A DNA stretch of 64,000 nt from Alloalcanivorax marinus (lineage in GTDB: Bacteria > Pseudomonadota > Gammaproteobacteria > Pseudomonadales > Alcanivoracaceae), in assembly GCF_016785095.1 (NCBI RefSeq), contig NZ_JAEKJB010000010.1, forward strand, positions 248,001-312,000, given 5' to 3'. Under the pieces are notes generated by a model that ran no database searches, was not told where the DNA came from, and saw only the letters and a program-made list of their open reading frames with translations. This document shows positions 16,679 to 25,899 of the stretch, in pieces. The position numbers were made by a program, and so were the translations under genes. Numbering within the stretch: position 1 is the stretch's first letter; every line of letters begins with the position of its first letter.

Positions 16679-16996
16679 ATGGATTCGCTTACCGTCACGC
16701 TCCACTCCGACGAAGAGCCCGACGTCAGTTTCACCTGCGATGCCATTCGCATCGAGGGCACCGTATGCCTGGTCCCCGAATGGACCTACTCACCGGACGG
16801 CTTCGACCGCTCACCGGTACGGCTGATTCGCTTGCTGGACATGCCCCTGGAACGGGCCCAGGGCCTGGGCGGCGGCTACATACTGAAAACACCGCTGCCG
16901 CGCAGCGTCCTGGCCGGGCAGATTCCCGCCGCCCTGGACGGCAAGGTCGAGGCGGTCTACATCCCGCTCAAGGTGCGCGCGCCGGAACGGGAGTGA
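16679..16996 (+). CDS. Hypothetical small protein
   Basis: A 105-residue protein with no signal peptide or membrane segment, opening MDSLTVTLHSDEEPDVSF and with a predicted beta-rich make-up. AGGGGG precedes the ATG with good spacing and codon use matches the neighbours, so it is probably real. It stops 7 bases before the convergent GntR gene end. I recognise no family. An inverted repeat and hairpin lie upstream. Confidence 0.65.
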   Translation: MDSLTVTLHSDEEPDVSFTCDAIRIEGTVCLVPEWTYSPDGFDRSPVRLIRLLDMPLERAQGLGGGYILKTPLPRSVLAGQIPAALDGKVEAVYIPLKVRAPERE

Positions 16997-17003
16997 GGGC
17001 AGC

Positions 17004-17696
17004 CTAACGCCCACCGCTATTGAAAAACGCCGCGTCCGGCAGATTCTGGATCGCCAGGCGGGAGCTACGGATATGCAGGCGTGTACAGCGTTCCGCGCGC
17101 TTTGGATCCCCGGCCAGAATCGCCTCGCCCATGACCTGGTACTCACGGAAGCGGCGCGGCGGGTTGGTGAACTGGTCGTAGGACTGAAACTGCAGGCGCA
17201 GCAATTGCACCATGGTCGCCGGTAGCATACGCGGCAATTCCTGGTTGCCTCCGATGTCGATCATTACCCCGTAAAAGCGGTCCCGCTGCTCCAGGTAGGC
17301 GAAACTCAACCCGCGCCGGCGGTGATCGAGCAGTTCGTCGAAAACCTCCGCGAAGCGCCCCCGGTGATCGGCCTGGTCGATGCGCTGCGCCGCCAATCGC
17401 GCCGCCAGCCCCAGCAACACTTCGATGTTCTGCAGAAGATCCCGCACCTCTTCCCGCCCCAACGAACGGATGTAGGCCCCCTTGTGCCGGGTCAGCGTGA
17501 TGATCCGCTCGGCCGCCAGCCGCTTCAGAGCTTCCCGTACCGGCCCCCGGCTCACCCCCAACTCGCGGGTCAGATCCGCCTCCACCAGACGCTGCCCCGG
17601 CACATAACGGCCGCTGCCAATACCTTTGCAAATCGCCTCGATCACGGCATCCGGTGAGCTCAGCGGCGGCGAGGCGGTGTCTTCGGCTCTGCGCAT
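17004..17696 (-). CDS. GntR-family regulator, FadR/FCD subgroup
   Basis: A 230-residue repressor-type regulator. Residues about 20-85 form the GntR winged helix (RYVPGQRLVEADLTRELGVS and GPVREALKRLAAE), followed by an all-helical FCD ligand domain ending LHIRSSRLAIQNL. The start at 17696 has AAGGA 10 bases upstream; a start at 17717 lacks any ribosome site. It is divergent from the ABC transporter/acyl-CoA operon, and a perfect FadR-type operator sequence lies between them at 17811-17821, so it most likely controls that operon in response to a carboxylate or acyl-CoA. Confidence 0.88.
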   Translation of the reverse strand: MRRAEDTASPPLSSPDAVIEAICKGIGSGRYVPGQRLVEADLTRELGVSRGPVREALKRLAAERIITLTRHKGAYIRSLGREEVRDLLQNIEVLLGLAARLAAQRIDQADHRGRFAEVFDELLDHRRRGLSFAYLEQRDRFYGVMIDIGGNQELPRMLPATMVQLLRLQFQSYDQFTNPPRRFREYQVMGEAILAGDPKRAERCTRLHIRSSRLAIQNLPDAAFFNSGGR

Positions 17697-17810
17697 GGAG
17701 AAACGATCCTTGGTCATTTTTTTGTATAGGCCGGGAGAAGGCCGGAACAGGCTGGCAGCGCATTCTAATGAGTCCACGGCCGGCACGCATCCGCGACCTG
17801 TTCTGCAATA

Positions 17811-17836
17811 TTGTCCTACGATATTGACCCACAATA
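17811..17836. promoter_or_regulatory. FadR-type GntR operator in the divergent promoter region
   Basis: TTGTCCTACGA (17811-17821) matches the known FadR-subfamily consensus TNGTNNNACNA exactly. Directly after it TATTG-ACCCA-CAATA (17822-17836) is a second exact inverted repeat. Both lie between the regulator and the binding-protein gene, 96-121 bases before the latter. The remainder of 17697-17931 has no gene. Confidence 0.65.
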
Positions 17837-17931
17837 ATCGGTGGGCTAGTTTCAGACAAACGCGATACCTCACCACCCGCCGTGCCACCGGGCCCGGCGT
17901 ATAAACACAACAACCATTGAGGAGGCATACC

Positions 17932-19164
17932 ATGCCACGTTGGATCACCACGGCCACCGCCGTAGCCGCCCTGGGCGTCATCTCTCCAGCGGTTCAGGCC
18001 GAACCTCTGAAAATCGCCATTATCGAATCCCTGTCCGGCCCGCAAACCTCCACTGGCCGCCTGATCGCCACCGCCGCCGAGTACGTCATCGACCAGACCA
18101 ACACCGCCGGCGGATTCAATGGCGAAGCCATCCAGGTCAAGGAATACGACAACGCCGGCGATACCTCCGGCGCCGCCACCAAATTCCGCGAAGCGGCGGC
18201 CGACGGCGCCCACGTCATCATTCAGGGCGCGTCCTCCGCGATTGGCGGCCAGGTCACCGAGGACGTGCGCAAGCACAATATCCGCAACCCGGATCACCCC
18301 ATCATCTATATCAACGTGGGCGCCGAAGCCATGGAACTGCGCGGCAAGAAGTGCCATTTCCATGCCTTCCACTTCACCACCACCGCGCCCTACCGCACCG
18401 TCCCGCTGATGCAGGTCATGTCCGAACAGGGTCATCTGGGCAAGCGTGTCTATTCCATCAATCAGAACTACTCCTGGGGCCGCGACATGGAGACCGCCAT
18501 CGTCGACAACGCGGACCGGTTCGGCTATCAGGTGGTGGACAAGGTCCTCCATGAAGTGAACCGGATTCAGGATTTCTCCCCGTTCGTGGCCCGTATCAAA
18601 TCGGAAAACCCGGACTCGGTGATCACCGGCAACTGGTCCAATGACCTGCTACTACTCATGAAGGCAGTGGGCGACGCCAACCTGGATGTCACCTTTGGCA
18701 CTATTTTCATGGACCAGCCCGGCAACGTGGCCAACGCCGGCAATGTGGCCAAGGGGCATTACGTGGCGCACAGCAGCAACATCGAGCTGCTCGACGAGGC
18801 CGGCACCGAGGCCTACAAAAAAGCCACCGGCCACTATCCGGTATTCATAGAACCGACCACCCTGAACGGCGTCGGCCTGTTCGCCGAAGCCCTGAAGAAA
18901 GTGGATTTCGAAGGCGGCGACATCAATGTCGATGAGATCGCCCTGGCCATGGAGAACACCACCTTCGACAACGGCCTGGGTGGCATGCATGTCCGCAAGG
19001 CCGACCACCAGGCGGTGATCCCCATCGTCGTGTCCCAGGTGGCCAGCGACGTCAAGTACCCGGTGGACGGCACGGAACTGGGCTTCAAACCGGTGAAAAC
19101 CGTGGCCGGCGCGGACGCCATCTACCCTGCCCAGGACAGCTGCCGCATGCGGCGCCCCGAATAA
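17932..19164 (+). CDS. livJ: Branched-chain-type ABC transporter substrate-binding protein
   Basis: A 410-residue periplasmic binding protein of the LivJ/LivK class (type I fold). The signal peptide ends ISPAVQA before EPLKIAIIESLSGPQ, the characteristic first strand. The start is fixed by GAGGAGG seven bases upstream. Relatives of this size bind amides, aromatic acids or other small carboxylates as often as branched amino acids; the neighbouring CoA ligase and acyl-CoA dehydrogenase argue for a carboxylic acid here. The symbol is given by family only. Confidence 0.88.
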   Translation: MPRWITTATAVAALGVISPAVQAEPLKIAIIESLSGPQTSTGRLIATAAEYVIDQTNTAGGFNGEAIQVKEYDNAGDTSGAATKFREAAADGAHVIIQGASSAIGGQVTEDVRKHNIRNPDHPIIYINVGAEAMELRGKKCHFHAFHFTTTAPYRTVPLMQVMSEQGHLGKRVYSINQNYSWGRDMETAIVDNADRFGYQVVDKVLHEVNRIQDFSPFVARIKSENPDSVITGNWSNDLLLLMKAVGDANLDVTFGTIFMDQPGNVANAGNVAKGHYVAHSSNIELLDEAGTEAYKKATGHYPVFIEPTTLNGVGLFAEALKKVDFEGGDINVDEIALAMENTTFDNGLGGMHVRKADHQAVIPIVVSQVASDVKYPVDGTELGFKPVKTVAGADAIYPAQDSCRMRRPE

Positions 19165-19183
19165 ACGATTCCATATCGATGCC

Positions 19184-19212
19184 GCGGTCGGGGCCCGCCA
19201 AGGACCGGCCGC
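19184..19212 (+). other. Stem-loop between the binding-protein and permease genes
   Basis: GCGGTCGG pairs with CCGGCCGC (8 bp, one G-U) around a 13-base loop, 20 bases after the binding-protein stop. Like the hairpin after dctP it may protect the upstream mRNA and raise receptor levels over the permeases. Confidence 0.45.
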
Positions 19213-19241
19213 CATACTGATAACAACATCGGGAGAGACGC

Positions 19242-20183
19242 ATGGAGTTCCTGATCGTCTCCACGCTGAACGGCGTTATCTACGGCATGCTCCTGTTCAT
19301 GGTGTCCGCCGGGTTAACGCTGATTTTTGGCATGATGGGCGTACTCAACTTCGCCCACGCTTCGTTCTATATGCTGGGCGCCTACTTCGCCTACACCCTT
19401 TCCGGCCTGTTCAATTTCTGGGTGGGGCTGATCGTCGCTCCGCTGCTCGTGGCGATTATCGGCATGTTGATCGAGCGTTACATGCTGCGCCGGGTGCATG
19501 CCCATGGCCACGCCCACGAACTGCTGCTGACCTTTGGCCTGGTATTCATCTTCGAGGAGTTGATCAAGCTGTTCTACGGCGACTTCCCGGTGAGCTATCA
19601 GCGCCCGGATTATCTCAACTTCGCCATCTTCAATCTGTTCGGCACCGACTATCCGTTCTACCGGGTGTTTATCGGCCTGGTGGCGCTGTTGATGTTCATC
19701 GTGCTGTTCGTACTGCTCACCCGCACCCGCGTGGGCATGGTGGTGCGGGCCGCCGAGCGCCTGCCGGATACCGCGCGGGCACTGGGGCATAACGTTCCCA
19801 TGGTGTTCCTCGGCGTGTTCGGCGCCGGCGCGGGGCTCGCCGGCCTGTCCGGCGCGGTGGCCGGCGCGTTCTTTCCCACCAACCCGAACATGGCACTGGA
19901 ACTGGGCGTGATCGTCTTCGTGGTGGTGGTGGTGGGCGGTCTCGGCTCCCTGGCCGGTTCGCTGATCGCCTCGCTGTTGATCGGCGTGTTCAGTTCCTTC
20001 GCCGTGGGCCTGGACTGGTCCCTGGCATCGCTGTTCGGCTTGATCGGCCTGGGGGACTGGGCCAATAGTCTGGGAGGGCTGGTGACCATGCCGCTGTCCT
20101 CCATTTCCGCCACCGTTCCTTTTCTGTTGATGCTCATCGTCCTGCTGGTGCGTCCGGCCGGCCTGATGGGCTCGAAGAATTGA
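19242..20183 (+). CDS. livH: Branched-chain-type ABC transporter permease LivH
   Basis: A 313-residue inner-membrane permease with about eight hydrophobic segments. Family features are the N-terminal NGVIYGMLLFMVSAGLTLIFG, MMGVLNFAHASFYMLGAY and the cytoplasmic coupling segment MVVRAAERLPDTARALGHN. It heterodimerises with LivM. The start follows GGGAGAG, and the gene runs directly into livM. Confidence 0.92.
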   Translation: MEFLIVSTLNGVIYGMLLFMVSAGLTLIFGMMGVLNFAHASFYMLGAYFAYTLSGLFNFWVGLIVAPLLVAIIGMLIERYMLRRVHAHGHAHELLLTFGLVFIFEELIKLFYGDFPVSYQRPDYLNFAIFNLFGTDYPFYRVFIGLVALLMFIVLFVLLTRTRVGMVVRAAERLPDTARALGHNVPMVFLGVFGAGAGLAGLSGAVAGAFFPTNPNMALELGVIVFVVVVVGGLGSLAGSLIASLLIGVFSSFAVGLDWSLASLFGLIGLGDWANSLGGLVTMPLSSISATVPFLLMLIVLLVRPAGLMGSKN

Positions 20184-20193
20184 GGAGGCCATG

Positions 20194-21480
20194 ATGCGAT
20201 ACGCCCTGATTGCCATCCTCGCCCTGCTGGCCCTGCTGATCATCGCGCCGCCCCTGCTCGGCACCGGCTGGCAGTACGCTCTGATCAACGCCTTGATCGC
20301 CGCCCTGTTCGCCGCCGCCTTCAATCTTCTGGTGGGCCAGGGGGGCATGCTGTCCTTCGGCCATGCCGCCTACTTCGGCGTCGGCGCCTTCACCGTGATC
20401 CATCTGATGCAATCGGTGGAATACGGAGACTTTCCATTCCCCACCGTGTTGCTGCCGTTAGCCGGCGCCGCCGTCAGCCTGCTGTGCGGGGTACTGGCCG
20501 GCTTCTTCGCCACCATGCGTTCCGGCGTCTATTTCGCGCTGGTGACCCTGGCTCTGGCGGAATTGCTGCATTCCCTGGCACCGCACTGGGATGAGATGTT
20601 CGGCGGTGAAGCCGGGCTGTCATCCATGCGCATGCCATCCCTTGGCCTTACTTTCGGCTCCACCCTGGAGGTTTATTACCTGACGCTGGCCTGGGTAGTG
20701 ATCTGTATCGGACTGCTCTACGCCTACACCCGCACGCCGTTTGGACGGCTCACCCTGGCCTTGCGGGATAACGAACAGCGCATCCGCTTCATGGGCTTCA
20801 ACGCCCACGGCACCAAGATCCTGGTGTTCGGCATCTCGGCGATGTTCTCCGGCGTCGCCGGCAGCCTGATGGCGATCTCCAATGAAACCGCCAACTATAG
20901 CGTGTTCAGCACCCAGGTCTCGGCCCTGGTGGTGCTGCATACCTTCGTCGGCGGCTCCACCATCTTCTTCGGTCCGATCGTCGGCGCCTGCGTCCTTTCG
21001 CTGTTCACTTTCGTGGTCTCCGGCGTCACCCATTCTTGGATGCTTTATCAAGGCATCATCTTCGTGCTGGTGATGCTGTTCGCGCCCAAGGGCATCGGTG
21101 GCGTGATCCAGGCTCATATCGAGCAACGGCACAGCCTGCCCTGGAAGCGTCTGGCCGCCCCCTATGCGCTCGCCACGCTGGCAGGCTTGATGGTGGCCTG
21201 CGCCACGGTGTTCGTGGTGCAAAGCCTGGAGATCGTGCTGTCCCGCGAGTACGCGGCGGCGGTGGCGCGCACCGGCGAGTACGCGCCCTACACGGTGTTC
21301 GGCCTGGAATGGCGGGTCTTCCATCCGCTCACCTGGCTGTTCCCGCTGCTGTTATTGGTACCCGGTTTATACATGCTGCGCCGCGCCTTCGCCCGCATCC
21401 AAACCTTGTGGGACAACGACGAGAGCGATGACGACGGCGACATCGCCACCACGCCGGAACTGATGGAAGGAGGCCGCTGA
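20194..21480 (+). CDS. livM: Branched-chain-type ABC transporter permease LivM with C-terminal extension
   Basis: A 428-residue permease. Residues to about 310 are a normal LivM with NLLVGQGGMLSFGHAAYFGVG and the coupling loop ALRDNEQRIRFMGFN. About 110 further residues add one or two hydrophobic segments (near 325-345 and 385-400) and an acidic tail (NDESDDDGD), which usual LivM proteins lack. AGGAGG favours the second of two adjacent ATG codons. The stop overlaps the livG start. Confidence 0.9.
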   Translation: MRYALIAILALLALLIIAPPLLGTGWQYALINALIAALFAAAFNLLVGQGGMLSFGHAAYFGVGAFTVIHLMQSVEYGDFPFPTVLLPLAGAAVSLLCGVLAGFFATMRSGVYFALVTLALAELLHSLAPHWDEMFGGEAGLSSMRMPSLGLTFGSTLEVYYLTLAWVVICIGLLYAYTRTPFGRLTLALRDNEQRIRFMGFNAHGTKILVFGISAMFSGVAGSLMAISNETANYSVFSTQVSALVVLHTFVGGSTIFFGPIVGACVLSLFTFVVSGVTHSWMLYQGIIFVLVMLFAPKGIGGVIQAHIEQRHSLPWKRLAAPYALATLAGLMVACATVFVVQSLEIVLSREYAAAVARTGEYAPYTVFGLEWRVFHPLTWLFPLLLLVPGLYMLRRAFARIQTLWDNDESDDDGDIATTPELMEGGR

Positions 21481-22247
21481 TGGATACCGAAACGCAGTCC
21501 GACGTCCTGGTCATCGACGACTTGCGGAAACACTTCGGCGGCCTGGAGATCATGCGCGGCGTGGACCTCACCATAAAACACGGAGAGCGGCATGCCCTGG
21601 TGGGCCCCAACGGCGCCGGCAAGTCAACTTTGTTCAATCTGATTTCCGGCGAACACCGCCCCAGTGGCGGGCACATTTATCTTCAGGGGCAGCGCATCAG
21701 CGGCCTGAAGCCGGAACAGATCAGCCGTCGCGGTCTTACCCGTTCCTTTCAGATCACCAATGTATTCAGCCGCATGAGCGCCTTCGAGAACATTCGCATC
21801 GGCGTCATGGCCCGGCACGGCATCCGCTTCAACCTGTACCGGCGCATCAGGCCGATGCGGGCCATCAATGAAGAGTCCCATGCCTTGCTGAGACAGGTCC
21901 GCCTGGACCATCGCGCCGACAGCCTGGCATCGGATCTCACCTACTCGGAACAACGGGCCCTGGAAATCGGCATGACCCTGGCCACCGGCGCCGAGGTCAT
22001 TCTGCTGGACGAGCCCACCGCCGGCATGTCCCGGGACGAGACCGCCTACATGGTGGAGTTGATTCGCCAGGTCACCGAAGGAAAGACGCTGATGATGGTG
22101 GAACATGACATGAGTGTCGTGTTCGGCCTGTGCGATCGCATCTCGGTACTGGTTTACGGCCGTATTCTCGCCACCGGCGGCCCCGAGGAGATTCGCTCCA
22201 ACCAGGAGGTACAAAGCGCGTACCTGGGCGAAGAGGAGGAACACTGA
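21480..22247 (+). CDS. livG: Branched-chain-type ABC transporter ATPase LivG
   Basis: A 255-residue ATP-binding subunit. Walker A is GPNGAGKST, the signature region is LTYSEQRALEIGM (a usual variant in LivG), Walker B is VILLDEPTAGMS, and the switch His is in MVEHDMSVVF. One-base overlap with livM and livF shows coupled translation. Confidence 0.94.
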   Translation: MDTETQSDVLVIDDLRKHFGGLEIMRGVDLTIKHGERHALVGPNGAGKSTLFNLISGEHRPSGGHIYLQGQRISGLKPEQISRRGLTRSFQITNVFSRMSAFENIRIGVMARHGIRFNLYRRIRPMRAINEESHALLRQVRLDHRADSLASDLTYSEQRALEIGMTLATGAEVILLDEPTAGMSRDETAYMVELIRQVTEGKTLMMVEHDMSVVFGLCDRISVLVYGRILATGGPEEIRSNQEVQSAYLGEEEEH

Positions 22248-22954
22248 TGCTTTTGGACGTTGACCAGCTGCACGCTTACTACGGCAAGAGCCACATTCTG
22301 CATGGCGTGCGTTTCACCATGCCGGAGCCGCGCATCGTGGCACTGCTGGGCCGCAACGGCGCCGGGCGCTCCACCACCTTGAAAGCGATGATGGGACTCG
22401 TGCCACCAAGCCAGGGCAAGGTCGCGCTCAACGACGAGGATCTGGCCGGCCGTCCGGCCCACCTTATCGCCCGGCGCGGGCTCGGCTATGTCCCCGAGGA
22501 ACGCCAGGTTTTCCCCAATCTCACCGTGGAGGAAAACCTGATGATGGGCATCCAGACCGGCGCCGAGGGCGCCCCCCGCTGGCAAGCGGAGGATATGTAC
22601 CAGTACTTCCCCCGCCTGCGCGAACGCCGAAATCAAAAAGCCGGCCATATGTCCGGCGGTGAACAGCAAATGCTCACCATCTGCCGCTCACTGCTCGGCA
22701 ATCCATTGGTACTCCTGGTCGACGAACCCACCGAAGGCCTGGCGCCAATGATCGTGCAGGTGGTGATGGATGTGATTCGTGACATTCATCAACGGGGTGT
22801 CGGCGTGCTGCTGGTGGAGCAAAAAATGACCATGGCGCTGCGGGTGGCCAGCCATGTGCTGGTGATGGGTCACGGTCAGATTGTCTTCACCGGGTCCACC
22901 GAAGACATGCAGTCGCGGGACGACATTCGCCGCGACTGGCTCGAAGTGGCCTGA
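22247..22954 (+). CDS. livF: Branched-chain-type ABC transporter ATPase LivF (Walker A Lys to Arg)
   Basis: A 235-residue ATP-binding subunit. The Q-loop region PEERQVFPNLTVEEN, signature MSGGEQQML, Walker B VLLVDEPTEGLAP and switch region VLLVEQKM are intact. In Walker A (GRNGAGRST, residues 35-43) arginine stands where lysine is expected (R41). I recall similar GRS-type P-loops in some LivF-like proteins, so it may be a natural variant with reduced or altered hydrolysis. The start is the ATG overlapping the livG stop. Confidence 0.92.
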   Translation: MLLDVDQLHAYYGKSHILHGVRFTMPEPRIVALLGRNGAGRSTTLKAMMGLVPPSQGKVALNDEDLAGRPAHLIARRGLGYVPEERQVFPNLTVEENLMMGIQTGAEGAPRWQAEDMYQYFPRLRERRNQKAGHMSGGEQQMLTICRSLLGNPLVLLVDEPTEGLAPMIVQVVMDVIRDIHQRGVGVLLVEQKMTMALRVASHVLVMGHGQIVFTGSTEDMQSRDDIRRDWLEVA

Positions 22955-22964
22955 GGAGAACACC

Positions 22965-24581
22965 ATGAAAAACCCGACCCACCGCTTTGACACGCATTAT
23001 GAGACCCACTTCGCCAACCGTGTCATCCGCTGTTTCCGCCAGCGGCCCGACTCGGTGCAGGCGATGCTGCAATCGGCTCTGGAGCACAACCCGGAAGGTG
23101 ACGCCTTTGTTTTCCAGGAACAGCATGTCAGCTATCGCGCCCTGGCACGGCAAGCGGCCCGGGCCGCCGCCACGCTGCATGGTCTGGGCGTACGCCCGGG
23201 AGACCGCGTGGCGCTGGTGCTACGTAATGGCCCGGCCTTCATGCATGCCCTGTTCGGCGCGCTCTGGCTGGGGGCCATCGCGGTGCCACTGAACGCCCGG
23301 GAACAAGGCGCCGGGCTGGCCTTGATCTTCGCCGACTGCACTCCCAAGGTGGCCATCGCCGAAGCCGATCTGGTGGAACGGCTGCACCGTGGGGGCGCCA
23401 CCCAGGGGCTGGCCGCCCTGTTCGCGGCGGGAGGCGATGCCCCCGGCGCACGGCCCTTCGAAGCACTGTTCGAGGGTGCCGCCGTCGATCCGCCCATGGC
23501 CCTCCCCGACCAGGAGGACACCGCCGTTCTGCTCTACACCTCCGGCACCACCGGCCGCCCCAAAGGCGCCATGCTGACCCACCTCAATATCGCCCACACC
23601 GTGAAACTGTGGGAAAAGGCCATGGACCTGCGCTTCGCGGAGCGGTCCGTTCTGGCCGTGCCCGGCAGCCATGTGACCGGGTTGATGGGAATCATCTTCA
23701 CCATGCTCCATATGGCCGGCTGCACTCTGATCATGCCGCGCTTCGACGCCGCCGAATTCAACCAGCTGGTCGCCAACGAAAACGCCACCAGCACCATCAT
23801 GGTTCCAGCCATGTACAAATTGTGCCTGATGCGCGCCAACTTCGACGTTCTGGATCTGAGCAACTGGCGGGTGGGCGCTTTTGGCGGCGCCCCGATGCCG
23901 GAATCGACCATCCTCGAGTTCCAGGAGCGGCTACCGCATCTGCGGTTGATGAACGCCTACGGCGCCACCGAAACCAGCACCGCCGTCACCGCCATGTCCC
24001 CGGATCACCAGCTGGAGCACCTGGACAGTATTGGCCGGGTACTGGATTGCGTGGACATCCGCATCATGGACGAACAGGGTCAGGAGTGTCCGGCGGGCGT
24101 ATCCGGTGAGTTATGGATTTCCGGGCCGGTGGTGATTCCCGGCTACTGGCGGGATTCAGAGCGCACCGCGGAGAACTTCATCGGCGGCTACTGGCGCTCC
24201 GGAGACATCGGTGACATCGGCCCCGACGGCTATGTGCGCATCTTCGACCGCAAGAAAGACATGATTATTCGTGGCGGTTACAACATCTACTGCATCGAGG
24301 TGGAAAACGCCATCGCCTATCACCCCGACGTTGCCGAGTGCGCGGTGATCGGCGTGCCCGATCCGGTACTCGGCGAAAAAATTCTGGCGGTGGTCTGCAG
24401 CCGGGAGAGCAACCTCGATGCCGACACGCTGCGCCGTTTTTGCGCCGACCGCCTGGCTGACTACAAAGTCCTCGATTTTGTTCACCTGCAAGCCGAACCG
24501 TTACCGCGCAACGCCAACGGCAAAGTGATGAAGACCACCCTGCGCGAGCGCCTCCCCCACCCTGAAACCGAACCCTGCTGA
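22965..24581 (+). CDS. Acyl-CoA synthetase (AMP-forming, class I adenylate-forming enzyme)
   Basis: A 538-residue ligase activating a carboxylic acid to its CoA thioester with ATP. The P-loop [11 protein letters not shown] is at 191-201, followed by [11 protein letters not shown], the ATP-binding Asp region [17 protein letters not shown] and hinge [19 protein letters not shown]; the catalytic Lys is in [10 protein letters not shown]. The start follows GAGGAG, 10 bases after livF. Its place behind the transporter suggests that it activates the imported substrate. Chain length specificity cannot be read from the sequence. Confidence 0.92.
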   Translation: MKNPTHRFDTHYETHFANRVIRCFRQRPDSVQAMLQSALEHNPEGDAFVFQEQHVSYRALARQAARAAATLHGLGVRPGDRVALVLRNGPAFMHALFGALWLGAIAVPLNAREQGAGLALIFADCTPKVAIAEADLVERLHRGGATQGLAALFAAGGDAPGARPFEALFEGAAVDPPMALPDQEDTAVLLYTSGTTGRPKGAMLTHLNIAHTVKLWEKAMDLRFAERSVLAVPGSHVTGLMGIIFTMLHMAGCTLIMPRFDAAEFNQLVANENATSTIMVPAMYKLCLMRANFDVLDLSNWRVGAFGGAPMPESTILEFQERLPHLRLMNAYGATETSTAVTAMSPDHQLEHLDSIGRVLDCVDIRIMDEQGQECPAGVSGELWISGPVVIPGYWRDSERTAENFIGGYWRSGDIGDIGPDGYVRIFDRKKDMIIRGGYNIYCIEVENAIAYHPDVAECAVIGVPDPVLGEKILAVVCSRESNLDADTLRRFCADRLADYKVLDFVHLQAEPLPRNANGKVMKTTLRERLPHPETEPC

Positions 24582-24589
24582 GAACCACC

Positions 24590-25789
24590 ATGGATTTCAC
24601 CTACCCGGAAAAAACCCAGAAACTCATCGCCCGACTCAATGCCTTCATGGACGAACATATCCATCCCAACGAGGCCCGCTATGAGCAGGAACTGGCCGCC
24701 GGCAACTACTGGCCGCGGGTGGTTGAGGAACTGAAGCCAAAAGCCCGCGCCGCCGGCCTGTGGAACCTGTTCCTGCCGGAGTCGGAATACGGCGCCGGCC
24801 TCACCAATTTCGAGTACGCGCCCCTGTGCGAAATCATGGGCCGGGTCATGTGGGCGCCGGAAGTATTCAACTGCTCGGCGCCGGACACCGGCAATATGGA
24901 GGTGCTGGCGCGCTATGGAACCCCGCAGCAAAGGGAACAATGGCTAACGCCCTTGCTCGACGGCGAAATCCGCTCCTGCTTCGCCATGACCGAACCGGAT
25001 GTGGCCTCCTCCGACGCCACCAACATCGAGAGCGCCATCGTCCGCGACGGCGATGACTACGTGATCAACGGCCGCAAATGGTTTTCGTCCGGATCACCGG
25101 ACGAACGCTGCAAGATTTTCATCTTCATGGGCAAGACCGATCCGGATAACCCCGACCGCCACAAACAGCAATCCATGATTCTGGTGCCCCGGGATACCCC
25201 GGGCATTACCGTGGTGCGCCCGTTGCCGGTCTTTGGTTTTTCCGGCACACCGGACGTGACCGGGGAGGTCCGCTTCGAGAACGTACGCGTCCCCGCCAGC
25301 AACATGCTGCTCGGCGAGGGGCGGGGCTTTGAAATCGCCCAAGGCCGCTTGGGCCCGGGCCGTATCCATCACTGCATGCGTCTGATCGGGCTGGCGGAAC
25401 GGGCGCTGGAGAAAATGTGCAAACGCACCCAGGAGCGGGTTGCGTTCGGCAGGCCGGTGGCGGAGCAGACCGTAACCCTGGAACGCATCGCCGAATCCCG
25501 CATCCTCATCGACCAGACCCGGCTGCTGGTGCTCAACGCCGCCCATATGATGGACACCGTCGGCAACAAGGTGGCGCGCAAGCAAATCGCCATGATCAAG
25601 GTGGCCGCGCCGAACATGGCCGCCCGCGTTATCGACTGGGCGATCCAGGCTCACGGCGGCGGCGGTGTGACCAACGATTTCGGGCTCGCCAAAGCCTACG
25701 CCAACGCCCGTATGCTGCGCCTGGCGGACGGCCCCGACGAAGTACACCGCAACCAGATCGGAAGATTGGAACTGCGGCGACATCGTTAG
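24590..25789 (+). CDS. Acyl-CoA dehydrogenase
   Basis: A 399-residue FAD-dependent acyl-CoA dehydrogenase introducing the first double bond in beta-oxidation-like breakdown. Family motifs: [16 protein letters not shown] (FAD/substrate loop), [11 protein letters not shown], and a C-terminal [14 protein letters not shown] in which the Glu is the expected catalytic base, as in the ACAD10/11-like group. It is the last gene of the GntR-controlled operon, 8 bases after the ligase, and would take the ligase's product. Confidence 0.92.
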   Translation: MDFTYPEKTQKLIARLNAFMDEHIHPNEARYEQELAAGNYWPRVVEELKPKARAAGLWNLFLPESEYGAGLTNFEYAPLCEIMGRVMWAPEVFNCSAPDTGNMEVLARYGTPQQREQWLTPLLDGEIRSCFAMTEPDVASSDATNIESAIVRDGDDYVINGRKWFSSGSPDERCKIFIFMGKTDPDNPDRHKQQSMILVPRDTPGITVVRPLPVFGFSGTPDVTGEVRFENVRVPASNMLLGEGRGFEIAQGRLGPGRIHHCMRLIGLAERALEKMCKRTQERVAFGRPVAEQTVTLERIAESRILIDQTRLLVLNAAHMMDTVGNKVARKQIAMIKVAAPNMAARVIDWAIQAHGGGGVTNDFGLAKAYANARMLRLADGPDEVHRNQIGRLELRRHR

Positions 25790-25844
25790 CGCCTGGGTCC
25801 GCCCTTCGTCTCAACCAGGGCGGCACCACGGACGGTCAGGCACA

Positions 25845-25874
25845 AAAAAGGCGAACCCGGAGGTTCGCCTTTTT
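25845..25874. terminator. Bidirectional terminator between acyl-CoA dehydrogenase and fadL
   Basis: AAAAAGGCGAACC and GGTTCGCCTTTTT form a perfect 13-bp symmetrical stem with a 4-base loop, giving a T-run on both strands between the convergent genes. Confidence 0.9.
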
Positions 25875-25899
25875 CGTTGGGGCTCGTGACGGGCGGCGC

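Noticed and set aside
17697-17981. N-terminal extension of the GntR regulator
   Set aside because: The extra residues run through the operator region and are unlike the family; the 17696 start gives the usual length.
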